From Thioalkalivibrio sp. HK1 (lineage in GTDB: Bacteria; Pseudomonadota; Gammaproteobacteria; HK1): DNA of 64,000 nucleotides. Each line of letters starts with the position of its first letter. The stretch's first letter is position 1. The notes under the pieces were generated by a model that saw nothing but the letters and a program-made list of their open reading frames with translations, did no database searches and had not been told where the DNA came from. Shown here in pieces: positions 54,581-63,443 of the stretch. The stretch is taken from assembly GCA_000583135.1 (NCBI GenBank), contig JFBG01000001.1:1-64000 (forward strand). Reading direction: 5' to 3'. Made by a program: the position numbers and the translations under genes.

Positions 54581-55861
54581 TCACTTGAATTGCAGGTCGG
54601 GCAGCCAAAGCGAGAGCTGCGGGATGTAGGTCAGCACGATGAGCATGGCGAAGAGCACGATGTAAAAGGGTATGCAGGCCTTGATGAATCGGGCTATCGA
54701 TACCCCGGTGATCGAACAGGCGGTGAACATCAGCGTACCGAGCGGCGGGGTGATGCCCGCGATGGTCAGGTTGAAGACCATCACGATGCCGAAGTGAACC
54801 GGATCGATCCCCACTTGTTCGATCACCGGAACGAGGATCGGAGTCAGCAGGATGAGCGCCGCCGACCCTTCGATGAACATGCCCACGAGGATCAGCAGCA
54901 GGTTGATCAGGATGAGCAGCGAATAGGGGTTCGTGGTGAGGTTCAGCATCTCCTGGGCCACGACGGCCGGGATGCGCTCCCAAGTCATGTAAAAGCCATA
55001 GGCGCCGGCGGCGCAGATCACGAGAAGGATCACGGAGGTGGCTTGTACCGTTTGCTCCAAGATCGGCCGGATATGTTTGGGCTTGAGCTCGCCGTGGACG
55101 ATGCCGACGATGGTGGCGAATAAAACGGCCATCGCCCCGGCCTCGGTGGGGGTGAAGAACCCCAATCGGATCCCGGCAACGATGCCCACCGGCACCAGCA
55201 GAGCCAAAAACGCCCCGACAAACGCCCTTCCGCGCTCGGCCCAAGGCATGGGCTTTTCGAAGGCGGGTTCGAGCCCGGCGCGGCGCGATTGAATCGCGAC
55301 CGTAGCCATCATCGCCATGCAAATGAGCACTCCGGGGACGATACCCGCCAAAAACAGCTTGCCGATCGAGACATTCCCCATGAAGCCGTAGAGGATCAGC
55401 CCGATCCCCGGGGGAATGATCACCGAGATGATCGAGGATGAAGCGGTCACGGCGGTTGAAAAGGCCGGATCGTAGCCCCGCCGCGTCATTTCGGGGACCA
55501 GCACTTTGGATTGCATGGCGGTGTCGGCGTTTGCCGATCCCGATACCCCTCCGAGCAGGGTCGAAAGAAGAATATTGACCTGCGCCAGTCCCCCTTTCCA
55601 GTGTCCGGTCATGGCTTGGGCAAAGGACATCATCCTCGAAGTGATGCCCGCATGGTTCATGACCACCCCGGTCATGATGAAAAGCGGTATCGCAAGCAGC
55701 GGAAAGGAATGGGTAACGGCCACCATGCGTTGCACGAAGATCTCGGGTGGGACCGTTCCGGAAATCAAGAAGAAGGAAAGAGCGGCGATGCCGATGGCCA
55801 GCGCCACCGGGATCCCGATGCCGATGCAAGCAAGCAAGATGAAAACGGGGGCGAAGGTCAC
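54581..55861 (-). CDS. dctM: TRAP transporter large membrane subunit DctM
   Basis: 426 residues, about 12 hydrophobic segments. Typical strings: FPLLAIPLFIMTGVVMNHAGI, GGVSGSANADTAMQSKVLVPEM, ASSSIISVIIPPGIGLILYG and GITPPLGTLMFTACSITGVS. It carries the Na-coupled transport step. Its start overlaps the dctQ stop by four bases (ATGA). Confidence 0.95.
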   Translation of the reverse strand: MTFAPVFILLACIGIGIPVALAIGIAALSFFLISGTVPPEIFVQRMVAVTHSFPLLAIPLFIMTGVVMNHAGITSRMMSFAQAMTGHWKGGLAQVNILLSTLLGGVSGSANADTAMQSKVLVPEMTRRGYDPAFSTAVTASSSIISVIIPPGIGLILYGFMGNVSIGKLFLAGIVPGVLICMAMMATVAIQSRRAGLEPAFEKPMPWAERGRAFVGAFLALLVPVGIVAGIRLGFFTPTEAGAMAVLFATIVGIVHGELKPKHIRPILEQTVQATSVILLVICAAGAYGFYMTWERIPAVVAQEMLNLTTNPYSLLILINLLLILVGMFIEGSAALILLTPILVPVIEQVGIDPVHFGIVMVFNLTIAGITPPLGTLMFTACSITGVSIARFIKACIPFYIVLFAMLIVLTYIPQLSLWLPDLQFK

Positions 55862-56358
55862 AGGGCTTCATCCGAGGCTCGGGCTTTTTCGGGATCGGCA
55901 AAGCCCGGCCGATCCAGCAATCGAAGAAGCGAGGTTATCGACATCCCGGCAAAACAGATGAAGGTGGCGAGGTAGACATAGGAAAAGGGAATGTCGAGGA
56001 CCGGCGATGGGCGGCTCGCTCCTTTGAGCATCATCGAAAAACTTAGGTAAGTGACGAAGGCCAAAAAGGCGAATACGATGCCATCGCCGATCTTCGAAAC
56101 GATCGTGCGCAGCTTGCAAGGTAGGAGGTCGGTGAGCAAGGTGACCTTGATATGACGATGGCTGCGCCATGCCGTCATCGCGCCGATGAAGACCACCCAA
56201 GTGAACAAGATGCCCGAAAGTTCGGTGGTCCACACCGCCGGACGTTCGGTGATATAGCGGGTGAGCACGCCCCATAGCACCGATCCGGTGAGCAGGATCA
56301 GGGCGAAAAACGATACGACGTTCTCCGCCCGGCGCACCCAGTCTCCGATTGTGCCCAT
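55858..56358 (-). CDS. dctQ: TRAP transporter small membrane subunit DctQ
   Basis: 166 residues with four TM segments (VVSFFALILLTGSVLWGVLTRY, SGILFTWVVFIGAMTAWRSHRHIKV, GIVFAFLAFVTYLSFSMML, PFSYVYLATFICFAGMSI). The TAWR.HRH motif is usual for this subunit. It is translationally coupled to dctM and lies 86 bp downstream of dctP. Confidence 0.93.
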   Translation of the reverse strand: MGTIGDWVRRAENVVSFFALILLTGSVLWGVLTRYITERPAVWTTELSGILFTWVVFIGAMTAWRSHRHIKVTLLTDLLPCKLRTIVSKIGDGIVFAFLAFVTYLSFSMMLKGASRPSPVLDIPFSYVYLATFICFAGMSITSLLRLLDRPGFADPEKARASDEAL

Positions 56359-56444
56359 TGCTTCCTCTGCATTTTTCCTCTGCGGCCCGTTGCGTGGCCC
56401 GAACCCTTTTCGGGCTCGGGCCGGCTCGCCGGGATCCCTAGGTA

Positions 56445-57440
56445 TCAGCGATCGAGAATCGAGCGGACTCGATCATGAAGCCCCTTCGACCAATCGGGGA
56501 ATTTGGTGTAGACATCGGCGGTGGCGGCTTGGAAGGCCGCGACATCGACATCGCGATTGAAAGTGACGCCCTCGGCTTCGAGCTTGGCAATCCATTCCTC
56601 TTGGCTATCGAGCATCAAGTTTGTCATGAAGCCTCCGGTGGCGATGGCCTCCTCGTTCATGATCGCTCGAATATCGCCCGGCATCGAGGCGAAGACCGCA
56701 GCGTTCATCATCAGCCCGGTGAAGCCTTTGAAGTGACCGGTCAGCGAGATGACCTTCTTGGTTTCGTGTAGTTTGGCACCGTAGATCGAGGGCAAGGGCG
56801 CTTCGGCGCCATCGACCACCCCGGTCGACAACGCCGAATAGACCTCCGCCCATGCAACTTGGGTCGGACGCGCGCCCATCGCTTGGAAGGTCTCGACCCA
56901 CATGATGTTCGGCGGGGTGCGAAAGGTCATGCCCGCGGTATCCGCCGGGCTCGAAATCGGCTTGTCCGAGAGCATGTGACGGGAGCCGAAGAGCCAGTTG
57001 AGCGATAGCAGCTCGATGCTCGATTCGCGGCGCAGGCGATCTTTGAGATCGGCGTAGAGGTCGGAATCGACGATCTTTTGGAAGTCGCGCGGATCGTCCA
57101 TCAGATAAGGACCGCCGAGCACCCCGAAATCCGGCACGAAATCGCTGAGATAGCCGGGATCGGAGATGGTGATGATCGGTGCCCCGGCGCGCACCTGTTC
57201 GAAGACCTCGGGATTCGAGCCGAGCTGGGCATTCGGGAATATCTCGATATCGACGCGGCCCTCGGTGCGGGCCTCGACATTCTTCACGAACTCCTCCATC
57301 GCGGCTTGGAGCGGCTCTTTATCCGACGTCACATGCGCCAAACGGAAGGTGAAGTCGGCGGCGTTCGCCACCAGCGGTAAGGCGATCAGAGCGATCATCG
57401 CCGCCATCAAGCGGCGGACACGGCCAAAGTGAGATGACAT
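56445..57440 (-). CDS. dctP: TRAP transporter periplasmic solute-binding protein DctP
   Basis: 331 residues with a signal peptide (LMAAMIALIALPLVANA, cleavage before ADFTF). DctP signatures are the RLAHVTSDKEPLQAAMEEF opening and the SDKPISSPADTAGMTFRTP segment, which contains the conserved Arg that grips a substrate carboxylate. It captures an organic acid for DctQM. First gene of the TRAP-crotonase-IclR-CaiB series; control signals lie in the divergent region upstream. The ligand cannot be read from sequence. Confidence 0.95.
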   Translation of the reverse strand: MSSHFGRVRRLMAAMIALIALPLVANAADFTFRLAHVTSDKEPLQAAMEEFVKNVEARTEGRVDIEIFPNAQLGSNPEVFEQVRAGAPIITISDPGYLSDFVPDFGVLGGPYLMDDPRDFQKIVDSDLYADLKDRLRRESSIELLSLNWLFGSRHMLSDKPISSPADTAGMTFRTPPNIMWVETFQAMGARPTQVAWAEVYSALSTGVVDGAEAPLPSIYGAKLHETKKVISLTGHFKGFTGLMMNAAVFASMPGDIRAIMNEEAIATGGFMTNLMLDSQEEWIAKLEAEGVTFNRDVDVAAFQAATADVYTKFPDWSKGLHDRVRSILDR

Positions 57441-57479
57441 TTCCCCCTCCTCGTTCTCGTTGCGTTCCTTACAGGTGGC

Positions 57480-57498
57480 GTAGTCGGGTATCGACTAC
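57480..57498. promoter_or_regulatory. Perfect inverted repeat upstream of dctP
   Basis: GTAGTCG, five bases, CGACTAC; 40 bases before the dctP start. A candidate operator or leader hairpin for the TRAP operon. Confidence 0.4.
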
Positions 57499-57535
57499 GA
57501 ATCGGAGCGATAAAATGTAGCGCAGAACTTTCATA

Positions 57536-57561
57536 TTTCAAAGTTATTTTTATACTTGAAA
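57536..57561. promoter_or_regulatory. AT-rich inverted repeat in the divergent control region
   Basis: TTTCAAAGT and ACTTGAAA arms (one extra A in the left arm) around a T-rich centre, in a clearly AT-rich patch midway between dctP and the divergent solute-binding-like gene. A plausible site for the IclR regulator overlapping the promoters. Confidence 0.4.
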
Positions 57562-57617
57562 ATTTATCCGTTATCGAGAGACTATCAAGGCAGCGCTCGA
57601 AAAGGGGGAATGTCATC

Positions 57618-58730
57618 GTGAGACTCAAGGGCATGACATGGGACCATCCGCGCGGATACGAGCCGGTCGTCGCCGCCTCCGATGCCTATTCGGCCGAGAC
57701 CGGAATCGAGATCTCGTGGGATAAGCGATCGCTTCAGGCGTTCGCGGACGAGCCGATCCTCTGCCTTGCCGAGCGCTACGATTTCATCGTGCTCGACCAT
57801 CCGCATGTCGGTCAGATCGCAACTAGCGGTGCGCTTTTGCCGCTTCCGGCGCCTGCCGATCTCGCCGATTCGTTGGGGGGATCGATGGAGAGCTATCTGT
57901 GGGACGGCGTGTATTGGGCCTATGCGATCGATGCCGCTTGTCAGATGGCCGCTTTTTTGCCGGATCTCGGAGCGCCGCTACCCGAATTCTGGGAGGATTT
58001 GCTGGCACCGGATGCCGCCCGCTTCCGCCCGCTCACGCCGCTTTTGCCGGTCGATGCCTTTGATATGATGATGACGCTGATCGCCGGTCGCGGCGAGGAG
58101 GTCATGCCGCACGATCCGGAGCGTTTTTTCTCCGATGAGAGCGGGCGTTATGCATTGGGTGTGTTGCGTGCCCTCTATCGACTCGGTCCCGCCGAGCAGG
58201 TGGAGATGAATCCGATCCGGGTCCTCGAGGCGATGTCATCGACCGCCGAGTTCGCCTGCTCGCCCTGTCTGTTCGGCTATGTGAACTATGTGCGCCCGGG
58301 TTTTCGCGCCCATCGGGTGGCCTACTTCGACCTGCCGCTTTGCAAAGGGTTCTTGCGGCCTCGCGCGATTCTGGGCGGAGCCGGTATCGGCGTTTCGGCC
58401 GATACCGACCACCCCGAGGAGGCCATTGCCTTCGCCCGCCGCTTGGCTTCGCCGCCGATCCAAGGTGGCGTCTATCTTGCCAACAACGGTCAGCCCGCCA
58501 GCCGTCAGGTCTGGTTGGAGCAAGCATCGAATCCCGATACATCGGCCTTCTTCGAGGGAGGGTTTCATACGATGGATAACGCTTGGACCCGGCCCAGGGA
58601 TGCTTGGTTCTTGGATTTCGTCGACGATATTTGCGAGATCATGCCGGACTTTTTCCGAAAAGAGATCGCGCCCGATGCGTTTCTTTCTCGGATCAACACG
58701 CTCTACCGCCATCACCTGAAAGGGAACTAA
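57618..58730 (+). CDS. Solute-binding-protein-like protein without signal peptide
   Basis: 370 residues. The fold-level pattern is that of a family-1 extracellular solute-binding protein (TWDHPRGYEPVVAASDAYSA, ILCLAERYDFIVLDHPHVG, GAGIGVSADTDHPEEAIAFARRLASP), but it begins MRLKGMTWDH with no hydrophobic leader, so it should stay in the cytosol. It could sense or sequester the imported compound or an intermediate. It is divergent from dctP and 13 bp upstream of the SDR gene, thus first in a three-gene operon. Confidence 0.75.
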   Translation: MRLKGMTWDHPRGYEPVVAASDAYSAETGIEISWDKRSLQAFADEPILCLAERYDFIVLDHPHVGQIATSGALLPLPAPADLADSLGGSMESYLWDGVYWAYAIDAACQMAAFLPDLGAPLPEFWEDLLAPDAARFRPLTPLLPVDAFDMMMTLIAGRGEEVMPHDPERFFSDESGRYALGVLRALYRLGPAEQVEMNPIRVLEAMSSTAEFACSPCLFGYVNYVRPGFRAHRVAYFDLPLCKGFLRPRAILGGAGIGVSADTDHPEEAIAFARRLASPPIQGGVYLANNGQPASRQVWLEQASNPDTSAFFEGGFHTMDNAWTRPRDAWFLDFVDDICEIMPDFFRKEIAPDAFLSRINTLYRHHLKGN

Positions 58731-58743
58731 GGAGTGCCAAGAC

Positions 58744-59460
58744 ATGCCAGTCGCCGTCATCACCGGAGGAAACAAGGGGTTGGGTCTGGGTCAATCGCGC
58801 CGCTTTCTCAAGGCGGGATTCGAGGTCTTCGTCGTCGCCCGCAGCCGCTCGCAGTTCGACACCTTGGGTCACGGTGCGACCTTCATCGAATGCGATATCG
58901 CCGCCGACCCTCATGCCGATTGGCTGGCCGATATCCACGCAAAGGCCGGTCCGCTTGCGGTGCTTGTCAACAATGCGGGGATCCATCTGAAAAAGACCGC
59001 ATGGGAGGTCGCCCCCGATGAACTGGATCGGGTGCTGAGCGTCAATGTGCGGGCGATGTTCATTGCCTGCGGACGCTATGTGACGCTGCATCGAAAGACC
59101 GGTGGCGCCATCGTGAATATCGCCTCGATGGGAGGGATGATGGCATTGCCTTCGGCGGCCGCTTATGTCACGGCCAAAACCGCGGTGGTCGGGCTGACCC
59201 GCTCCGTCGCCGTGGATGCCGCCGAGTTCGGCATCCGCTGCAATGCGGTCAGCCCGGGCTTCATCGATACCGACATGACCCGCGCGGTGCTGGCCAAAGA
59301 CCCCGCCCGCCGCGAAAGAATCGAACGCCGCATCCCCACCCGCGCATTCGGCACCTCCGAGGATGTGGCGAATGCGATCTTCTACCTCGCCTCGGATCAG
59401 GCCGCTTATGTGAACGGCGTCAACCTGCCGGTCGATGGCGGCTATGTCATCGGGTTTTAA
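58744..59460 (+). CDS. Short-chain dehydrogenase/reductase (SDR)
   Basis: 238 residues. Nucleotide motif TGGNKGLGLG at residues 7-16, NNAG in LVNNAGIHLKK, catalytic Ser in NIASMGG and YxxxK as YVTAK, ending with the classic VNGVNLPVDGGYVIGF. It resembles 3-oxoacyl-ACP-reductase and gluconate-5-dehydrogenase type enzymes. Together with the following alcohol dehydrogenase it recalls the IdnO/IdnD pair of L-idonate catabolism, but that is a hint only. Confidence 0.92.
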   Translation: MPVAVITGGNKGLGLGQSRRFLKAGFEVFVVARSRSQFDTLGHGATFIECDIAADPHADWLADIHAKAGPLAVLVNNAGIHLKKTAWEVAPDELDRVLSVNVRAMFIACGRYVTLHRKTGGAIVNIASMGGMMALPSAAAYVTAKTAVVGLTRSVAVDAAEFGIRCNAVSPGFIDTDMTRAVLAKDPARRERIERRIPTRAFGTSEDVANAIFYLASDQAAYVNGVNLPVDGGYVIGF

Positions 59461-59479
59461 AAAAAGGACACGACAGGTC

Positions 59480-60514
59480 ATGACCCATATCGCAACCAAG
59501 CTGACGGCCGCCCGATGCATCACGATCGACGATCAAGAAGTCCCGAACGCCGTCCCTCCTGGTTTCGTCCGTCTGCGCCTTGCCGCCGCCAGCCTTTGCG
59601 GTACCGATTTGCACTATTACGCGCACTTCGCCAATGCGGGTTTCGAATTGCAAAATCCGGTGACCTTGGGCCACGAAGCCTGTGCGAGGGTCGTCGATCC
59701 CAACGGTTCGGATCTAAGGCCGGGGCAGCTGGTCGCTCTCAATCCGATCATGAACTGCGGGCAATGCGATCCTTGCCGGCGCGGCGAGGAGAATCTATGT
59801 CGTCATAAAAACTTCCCCGGTTCGGCCACCACGGTGCCGCATCTCGATGGATTCTTCCGCGAAATCATCGATCATCCCTTGCGATGCTGCCGCCCGGTCG
59901 CCGAGACGGTGAACCCCCGCCATCTGACCTTCGCCGAACCGATGGCCTGCGCACTCCATGCCCTCAACAAAGCCGGTGTCGAGGCCGGTCAAGAGGTGTT
60001 GGTGATGGGTTGCGGACCGATGGGATTGCTGACCGTTGCCGGAGCCTGCGCTCGCAAAGCGCATGTGAGCGCCGCCGACTTGCGCCCGGCGGCGGTCGAT
60101 GTGGCGGTGCGCGCCGGAGCCGCCGAGGGGCTGGTGATCGGTGAGATCGACACCGGCGATCTGGAAAAGCGCTTCGATGTGGTCATCGAAGCCAGCGGAG
60201 CGATTTCGGCATTCAATACCGCCCTCGAAGCCGTCAAACAAAAGGGACGGGTGGCGATCCTCAGCAATATCCAGCTGACCCAAGCGGAAGTGATGCTGCG
60301 GTTGATCATGCTAAAAGAGATCGAGATCGTCGGCTCTTTTCAGTTCAACAAGGAATTCGAGGAGGCGGTTCGATTGATCGAGGAGGGCTCGGTCGATTTC
60401 GATACCCTGACCGCCGACCTCTTCCCCTTGGAAAACACCGCCCAAGCCCTGCGCATGATGGCCGACGGCAAGGCTCTGGGCAAGATCGTGCTACTGGGCC
60501 CCGACGAGCGTTGA
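59480..60514 (+). CDS. Zinc-dependent medium-chain alcohol dehydrogenase (L-idonate 5-dehydrogenase-like)
   Basis: 344 residues. Catalytic zinc ligands are in SLCGTDLHYY and LGHEACARV, the structural zinc has four cysteines in CGQCDPCRRGEENLC, and the NAD fold shows VMGCGPMGLLTVAGA. Overall pattern and length fit L-idonate 5-dehydrogenase/sorbitol-dehydrogenase relatives, which oxidise a secondary hydroxyl of a polyol or sugar acid. Last gene of the operon with the SDR; only 19 bp separate them. Confidence 0.9.
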   Translation: MTHIATKLTAARCITIDDQEVPNAVPPGFVRLRLAAASLCGTDLHYYAHFANAGFELQNPVTLGHEACARVVDPNGSDLRPGQLVALNPIMNCGQCDPCRRGEENLCRHKNFPGSATTVPHLDGFFREIIDHPLRCCRPVAETVNPRHLTFAEPMACALHALNKAGVEAGQEVLVMGCGPMGLLTVAGACARKAHVSAADLRPAAVDVAVRAGAAEGLVIGEIDTGDLEKRFDVVIEASGAISAFNTALEAVKQKGRVAILSNIQLTQAEVMLRLIMLKEIEIVGSFQFNKEFEEAVRLIEEGSVDFDTLTADLFPLENTAQALRMMADGKALGKIVLLGPDER

Positions 60515-60641
60515 GTCTCTTGCAGCTTGCGCGCTCAAGATCATTCTATGAATAATGAAAAGGATATCCTTGGATATTCTTTTTTGAAATGATGCAACTT
60601 ACGCGCCATGTCATTAATAGAGCAACCAGATATTCCTCTTT
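60515..60641. other. AT-rich intergenic boundary before the ATPase/nuclease cassettes
   Basis: Base composition drops sharply here compared with the dehydrogenase operon. No gene seen. It marks the left edge of the imported cassette region. Confidence 0.4.
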
Positions 60642-61151
60642 TCACTTTCTAGACGAATGCAGTTCTTTTTTCAGCACATCGATCAAGCACGATCCGCTTC
60701 TTATCGGAAGCACAAAGTGATTCACTCCACATATCGTAATAGGAGATTTGGCCAGTTTTCTCGAACTTTCCCTATGAATACCATTGTGTACCAGTACAGC
60801 AATGAAACAAGGCGATATGTTCTCGGTAATTCACTCTTTTGCAATCTCGATCCCGTCTTTGATCTGCTCGAGGATACCCTCTACATCGCGAACTTTTTCA
60901 TCCTTCAACTCCATCGATATAGCCAAAATGCACTCGACTCGATCATCGGATGAATCGTCAATAAAAATCATATAATCGCACCGTCTTCGATTTCGGATAT
61001 GCAACTCACGGCAATCCATATTTACAATCAAACGTTCTGACGGATGTGGCATCCCTTTCAAACTGACACCGCATTTCCCGCTCTTGCACTTAGTGACACG
61101 ACACTTCTCGTCGATCCGGTTGGCGATCGAGGCGATCATTTCATTCATCAC
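60642..61151 (-). pseudogene. Cys-rich PD-(D/E)XK-like nuclease, copy 1, interrupted by one in-frame TGA
   Basis: Read through, the frame gives 169 codons, matching the 170-residue protein at 63444-63956. The first 106 residues carry C-x4-C-x4-C (CRVTKCKSGKC), RRCDYMIFID and SMELKDEK, the D...ExK pattern of PD-(D/E)XK nucleases. TGA at 60831-60833 falls where copy 2 has Trp (AAQQWIGNN versus IAKE*ITEN). After it the frame continues with good similarity, including VLVHNGIH identical in both, to the stop at 60642. So it is a single nonsense change or a recoded codon. Its ATG overlaps the stop of the ATPase gene (ATGA). Confidence 0.75.
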
Positions 61152-62680
61152 ACCGAACTCCTATGAATTCCGTTGGAGATCAAAGCGTTATCCAGATAAA
61201 GACTTTCGCTGACGACATCGTAATCCAACTCGTAGAGCCCGCTTTCCCGATCCAAAACCATCTCATCCACAACCGAGCCTTTCGGGCTTTTCTTCGATTT
61301 GAAGAGCCACACCCCGACCTGATCGGGATTCAATGCAACCTTGGCAGTGGAGATATGGGATCGTTCCTCATCGTCAAGACCGGATGCGCGCACGATATTG
61401 GCAAGGGTTTGTAAAACCCAATCACTATGCGTGGTCAGAATCACCCTGACCCCGGATTGGACAAGGGCTGCGAGTTGTTGGGTGAATTCCACCTGCATCT
61501 TGGGGTGTAGATGCGCTTCCGGCTCTTCGATGATCAGGGTATTTCCCTGCATGACTTTATTGCGTAAGAAAAGCACGATCGGGGCAATCTCCGATACCAT
61601 GGAAGAGGCGTTATTCAAAGATATCGGTGTTTTCCAACCCTTTGGCTGGTAAGTGAACTCCGGATAATCGATCAGTGCACTTCGTTGGATTCCAATTTTT
61701 CCGCCGACGATATTTTTCTCGATCTCGATACTATGGTTTTCCATCGTATGGCGGATACAAGATGCCTTGTTACGATGCAAGTTCGAATCGATATTGATGA
61801 GAGACTGAAGAAAATCGGCCATAACACCGGAAAGCTGTGTGGTGGATACAGTTGTCGGCCGAAGACCGGCGGAAGCGGCGTTGCCGACGATTGCACTGAC
61901 GATCGTTCGGTGGGTATGCATCACACCGGCTCGGTCCGCAGGAAAATAATAAGCCGATTCGTTCAGCGGTTCGAACCATGGAAAGATATATTGACTTGCT
62001 ATGGTAGAGAGTAATTCACTGCATTTCCAGAGTACATCGAAATCATCCGGATCTCGATTTACAATCATTCGATCGATCCCAAGCGTAGACTTTAGTGCAT
62101 TGATATCGATCGATGAGGTGTCTGGAAATTCGATCGTCTCTTTTGTGAATTCATCACCTCTCAGAATGGAGCATTGATGCAACGATCCCCTATCGCGAAA
62201 AGTCTTTATGATAGAAATGGATGCCTGATCACATCTCGTTGCATTACGAAGAAGATCCTTTCTGTTATCGACCCCCAAAGCCCGACAAATCTGATGGATG
62301 ATATTTTCATGGGATTCATCGATATATTTATGAATATTCCTCATAATAAAATCAGGTAAATCAATCCGTTGCTCGGCTCTTTTGGCACTGATTTTCTTTT
62401 TAGAGAGTATCTCGTAATTCGCCCAGTCTATAATAGAGGAGATTTCTTTTTCAGATAGATATCCTTTTGTTAGTTTTTCAATAAAAAACCCCGTGCCTGT
62501 ATCGCATAAGCCCTCAAAATGCCTATGCAACGCATAGATCAGTATTGCAAGCCAAGATTTTCCCGTATTGCTGGGGCCAGCGAATACGGTCAAGGGGCGA
62601 AGGTCGATCTCGGCTTCGATGATCGGTCCGAAATCATCGACTTTGAGCGTCAAGTTCTCCGACGATAGTGCGTTTCTCAT
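61148..62680 (-). CDS. AAA/ABC-type ATPase (OLD/RecF-like) of the two-gene cassette, copy 1
   Basis: 510 residues. Walker A is AGPSNTGKSW at about residue 30, the signature region LNNASSMVSEIAPIVLFL, Walker B TLIIEEPEAHLHP and switch ILTTHSDWVLQ. There is a long helical insert between the ATPase halves and no TOPRIM or other nuclease domain, so the small partner probably supplies the effector. A strong ribosome site (GGAGAGAGGAGA) sets the ATG at 62680. The stop overlaps the start of the small nuclease gene, giving an obligate pair. AT-richer than the genes to its left. Confidence 0.85.
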   Translation of the reverse strand: MRNALSSENLTLKVDDFGPIIEAEIDLRPLTVFAGPSNTGKSWLAILIYALHRHFEGLCDTGTGFFIEKLTKGYLSEKEISSIIDWANYEILSKKKISAKRAEQRIDLPDFIMRNIHKYIDESHENIIHQICRALGVDNRKDLLRNATRCDQASISIIKTFRDRGSLHQCSILRGDEFTKETIEFPDTSSIDINALKSTLGIDRMIVNRDPDDFDVLWKCSELLSTIASQYIFPWFEPLNESAYYFPADRAGVMHTHRTIVSAIVGNAASAGLRPTTVSTTQLSGVMADFLQSLINIDSNLHRNKASCIRHTMENHSIEIEKNIVGGKIGIQRSALIDYPEFTYQPKGWKTPISLNNASSMVSEIAPIVLFLRNKVMQGNTLIIEEPEAHLHPKMQVEFTQQLAALVQSGVRVILTTHSDWVLQTLANIVRASGLDDEERSHISTAKVALNPDQVGVWLFKSKKSPKGSVVDEMVLDRESGLYELDYDVVSESLYLDNALISNGIHRSSV

Positions 62681-62879
62681 TCTCCTCTCTCCTTGAATCC
62701 TGCAGTATCGAATCGGGGTGTCGCAAAGCGATTTCATCCAGTCCGACGGCGGAGAAAAACGAAGCGATGGTATGTTACAGACTCTCGTCTCGCCCTTTAG
62801 TCACTTCAAAATCCGAGGCTACTCGGTGGATGTGCGAAGGCGCAAGTGTACCGCACCGAGATTACCGGGACACCCTCGA

Positions 62880-63240
62880 ATCTTACGCGACGACCGGGGC
62901 TTTACCCACCACGTTTCATGTAGGTCGGCTTGGCGAGCGATGTTCGTGATGCTCGATCTGCCATTATTCATTGGATCGCTCCTCGATCCGCCGAAGGGGC
63001 CGTCGCAGATTCTCGATGTACGGATAAATTTCCAGTCGTCGCGGATTTCCCTTGGGGCTAGGGATGAGTCGCTCGGCACAGTCGTTTCTCTCACTGAAGA
63101 CCGGCGAAGGGCGACGAGTCGATTCCCAACCAACAAACCATGTCTTGGAAGTCGTGGCTGGAGTATCGCGACCCGTTGTCGTGGCAGATGGGCAAGGCCC
63201 ATAGTGATGTCCTCGTCGATGGATCCGGAGCGCATCTGCG
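62880..63240 (-). pseudogene. Decayed IS3-type transposase (OrfB) remnant
   Basis: In one minus frame HDNGSRYSSHDFQDM..WLGI appears (from 63183), matching the DNGS.Y....F....LGI core of IS3/IS2 integrase domains. After a stop, the neighbouring frame continues SERNDCAERLIPSPKGN and ends RRIEERSNE, like the PQSNGMAERFI...W.EDYNE that follows in intact elements. Frameshifts and stops make it inactive. It sits between the two ATPase/nuclease cassettes; element ends could not be defined. Confidence 0.5.
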
Positions 63241-63443
63241 TCCCCAGCATATTGGCTTGCTTTGATGCGGATAAAGGGGTTGCCACTAACATATCTTCAT
63301 ATCTCCATATAACATCTCAGAGTAGATTGATAGCATCGCAGTTTTATTTTGGCTAGATATCGACAACAGTTCATAATCTGCTTCTCGATTCTTCGAATAT
63401 ATGATCCGAGAGATTTAGGGAGATGCTACGCATGGAAATCGCT
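63241..63443. other. AT-rich stretch downstream of cassette copy 2
   Basis: No gene or terminator recognised; composition falls to that of the following AT-rich nuclease gene. Confidence 0.3.

Noticed and set aside
62718-63356. Plus-strand 212-codon frame between the cassettes
   Set aside because: The minus strand of the same stretch shows transposase motifs; the plus frame has no coherent domain.
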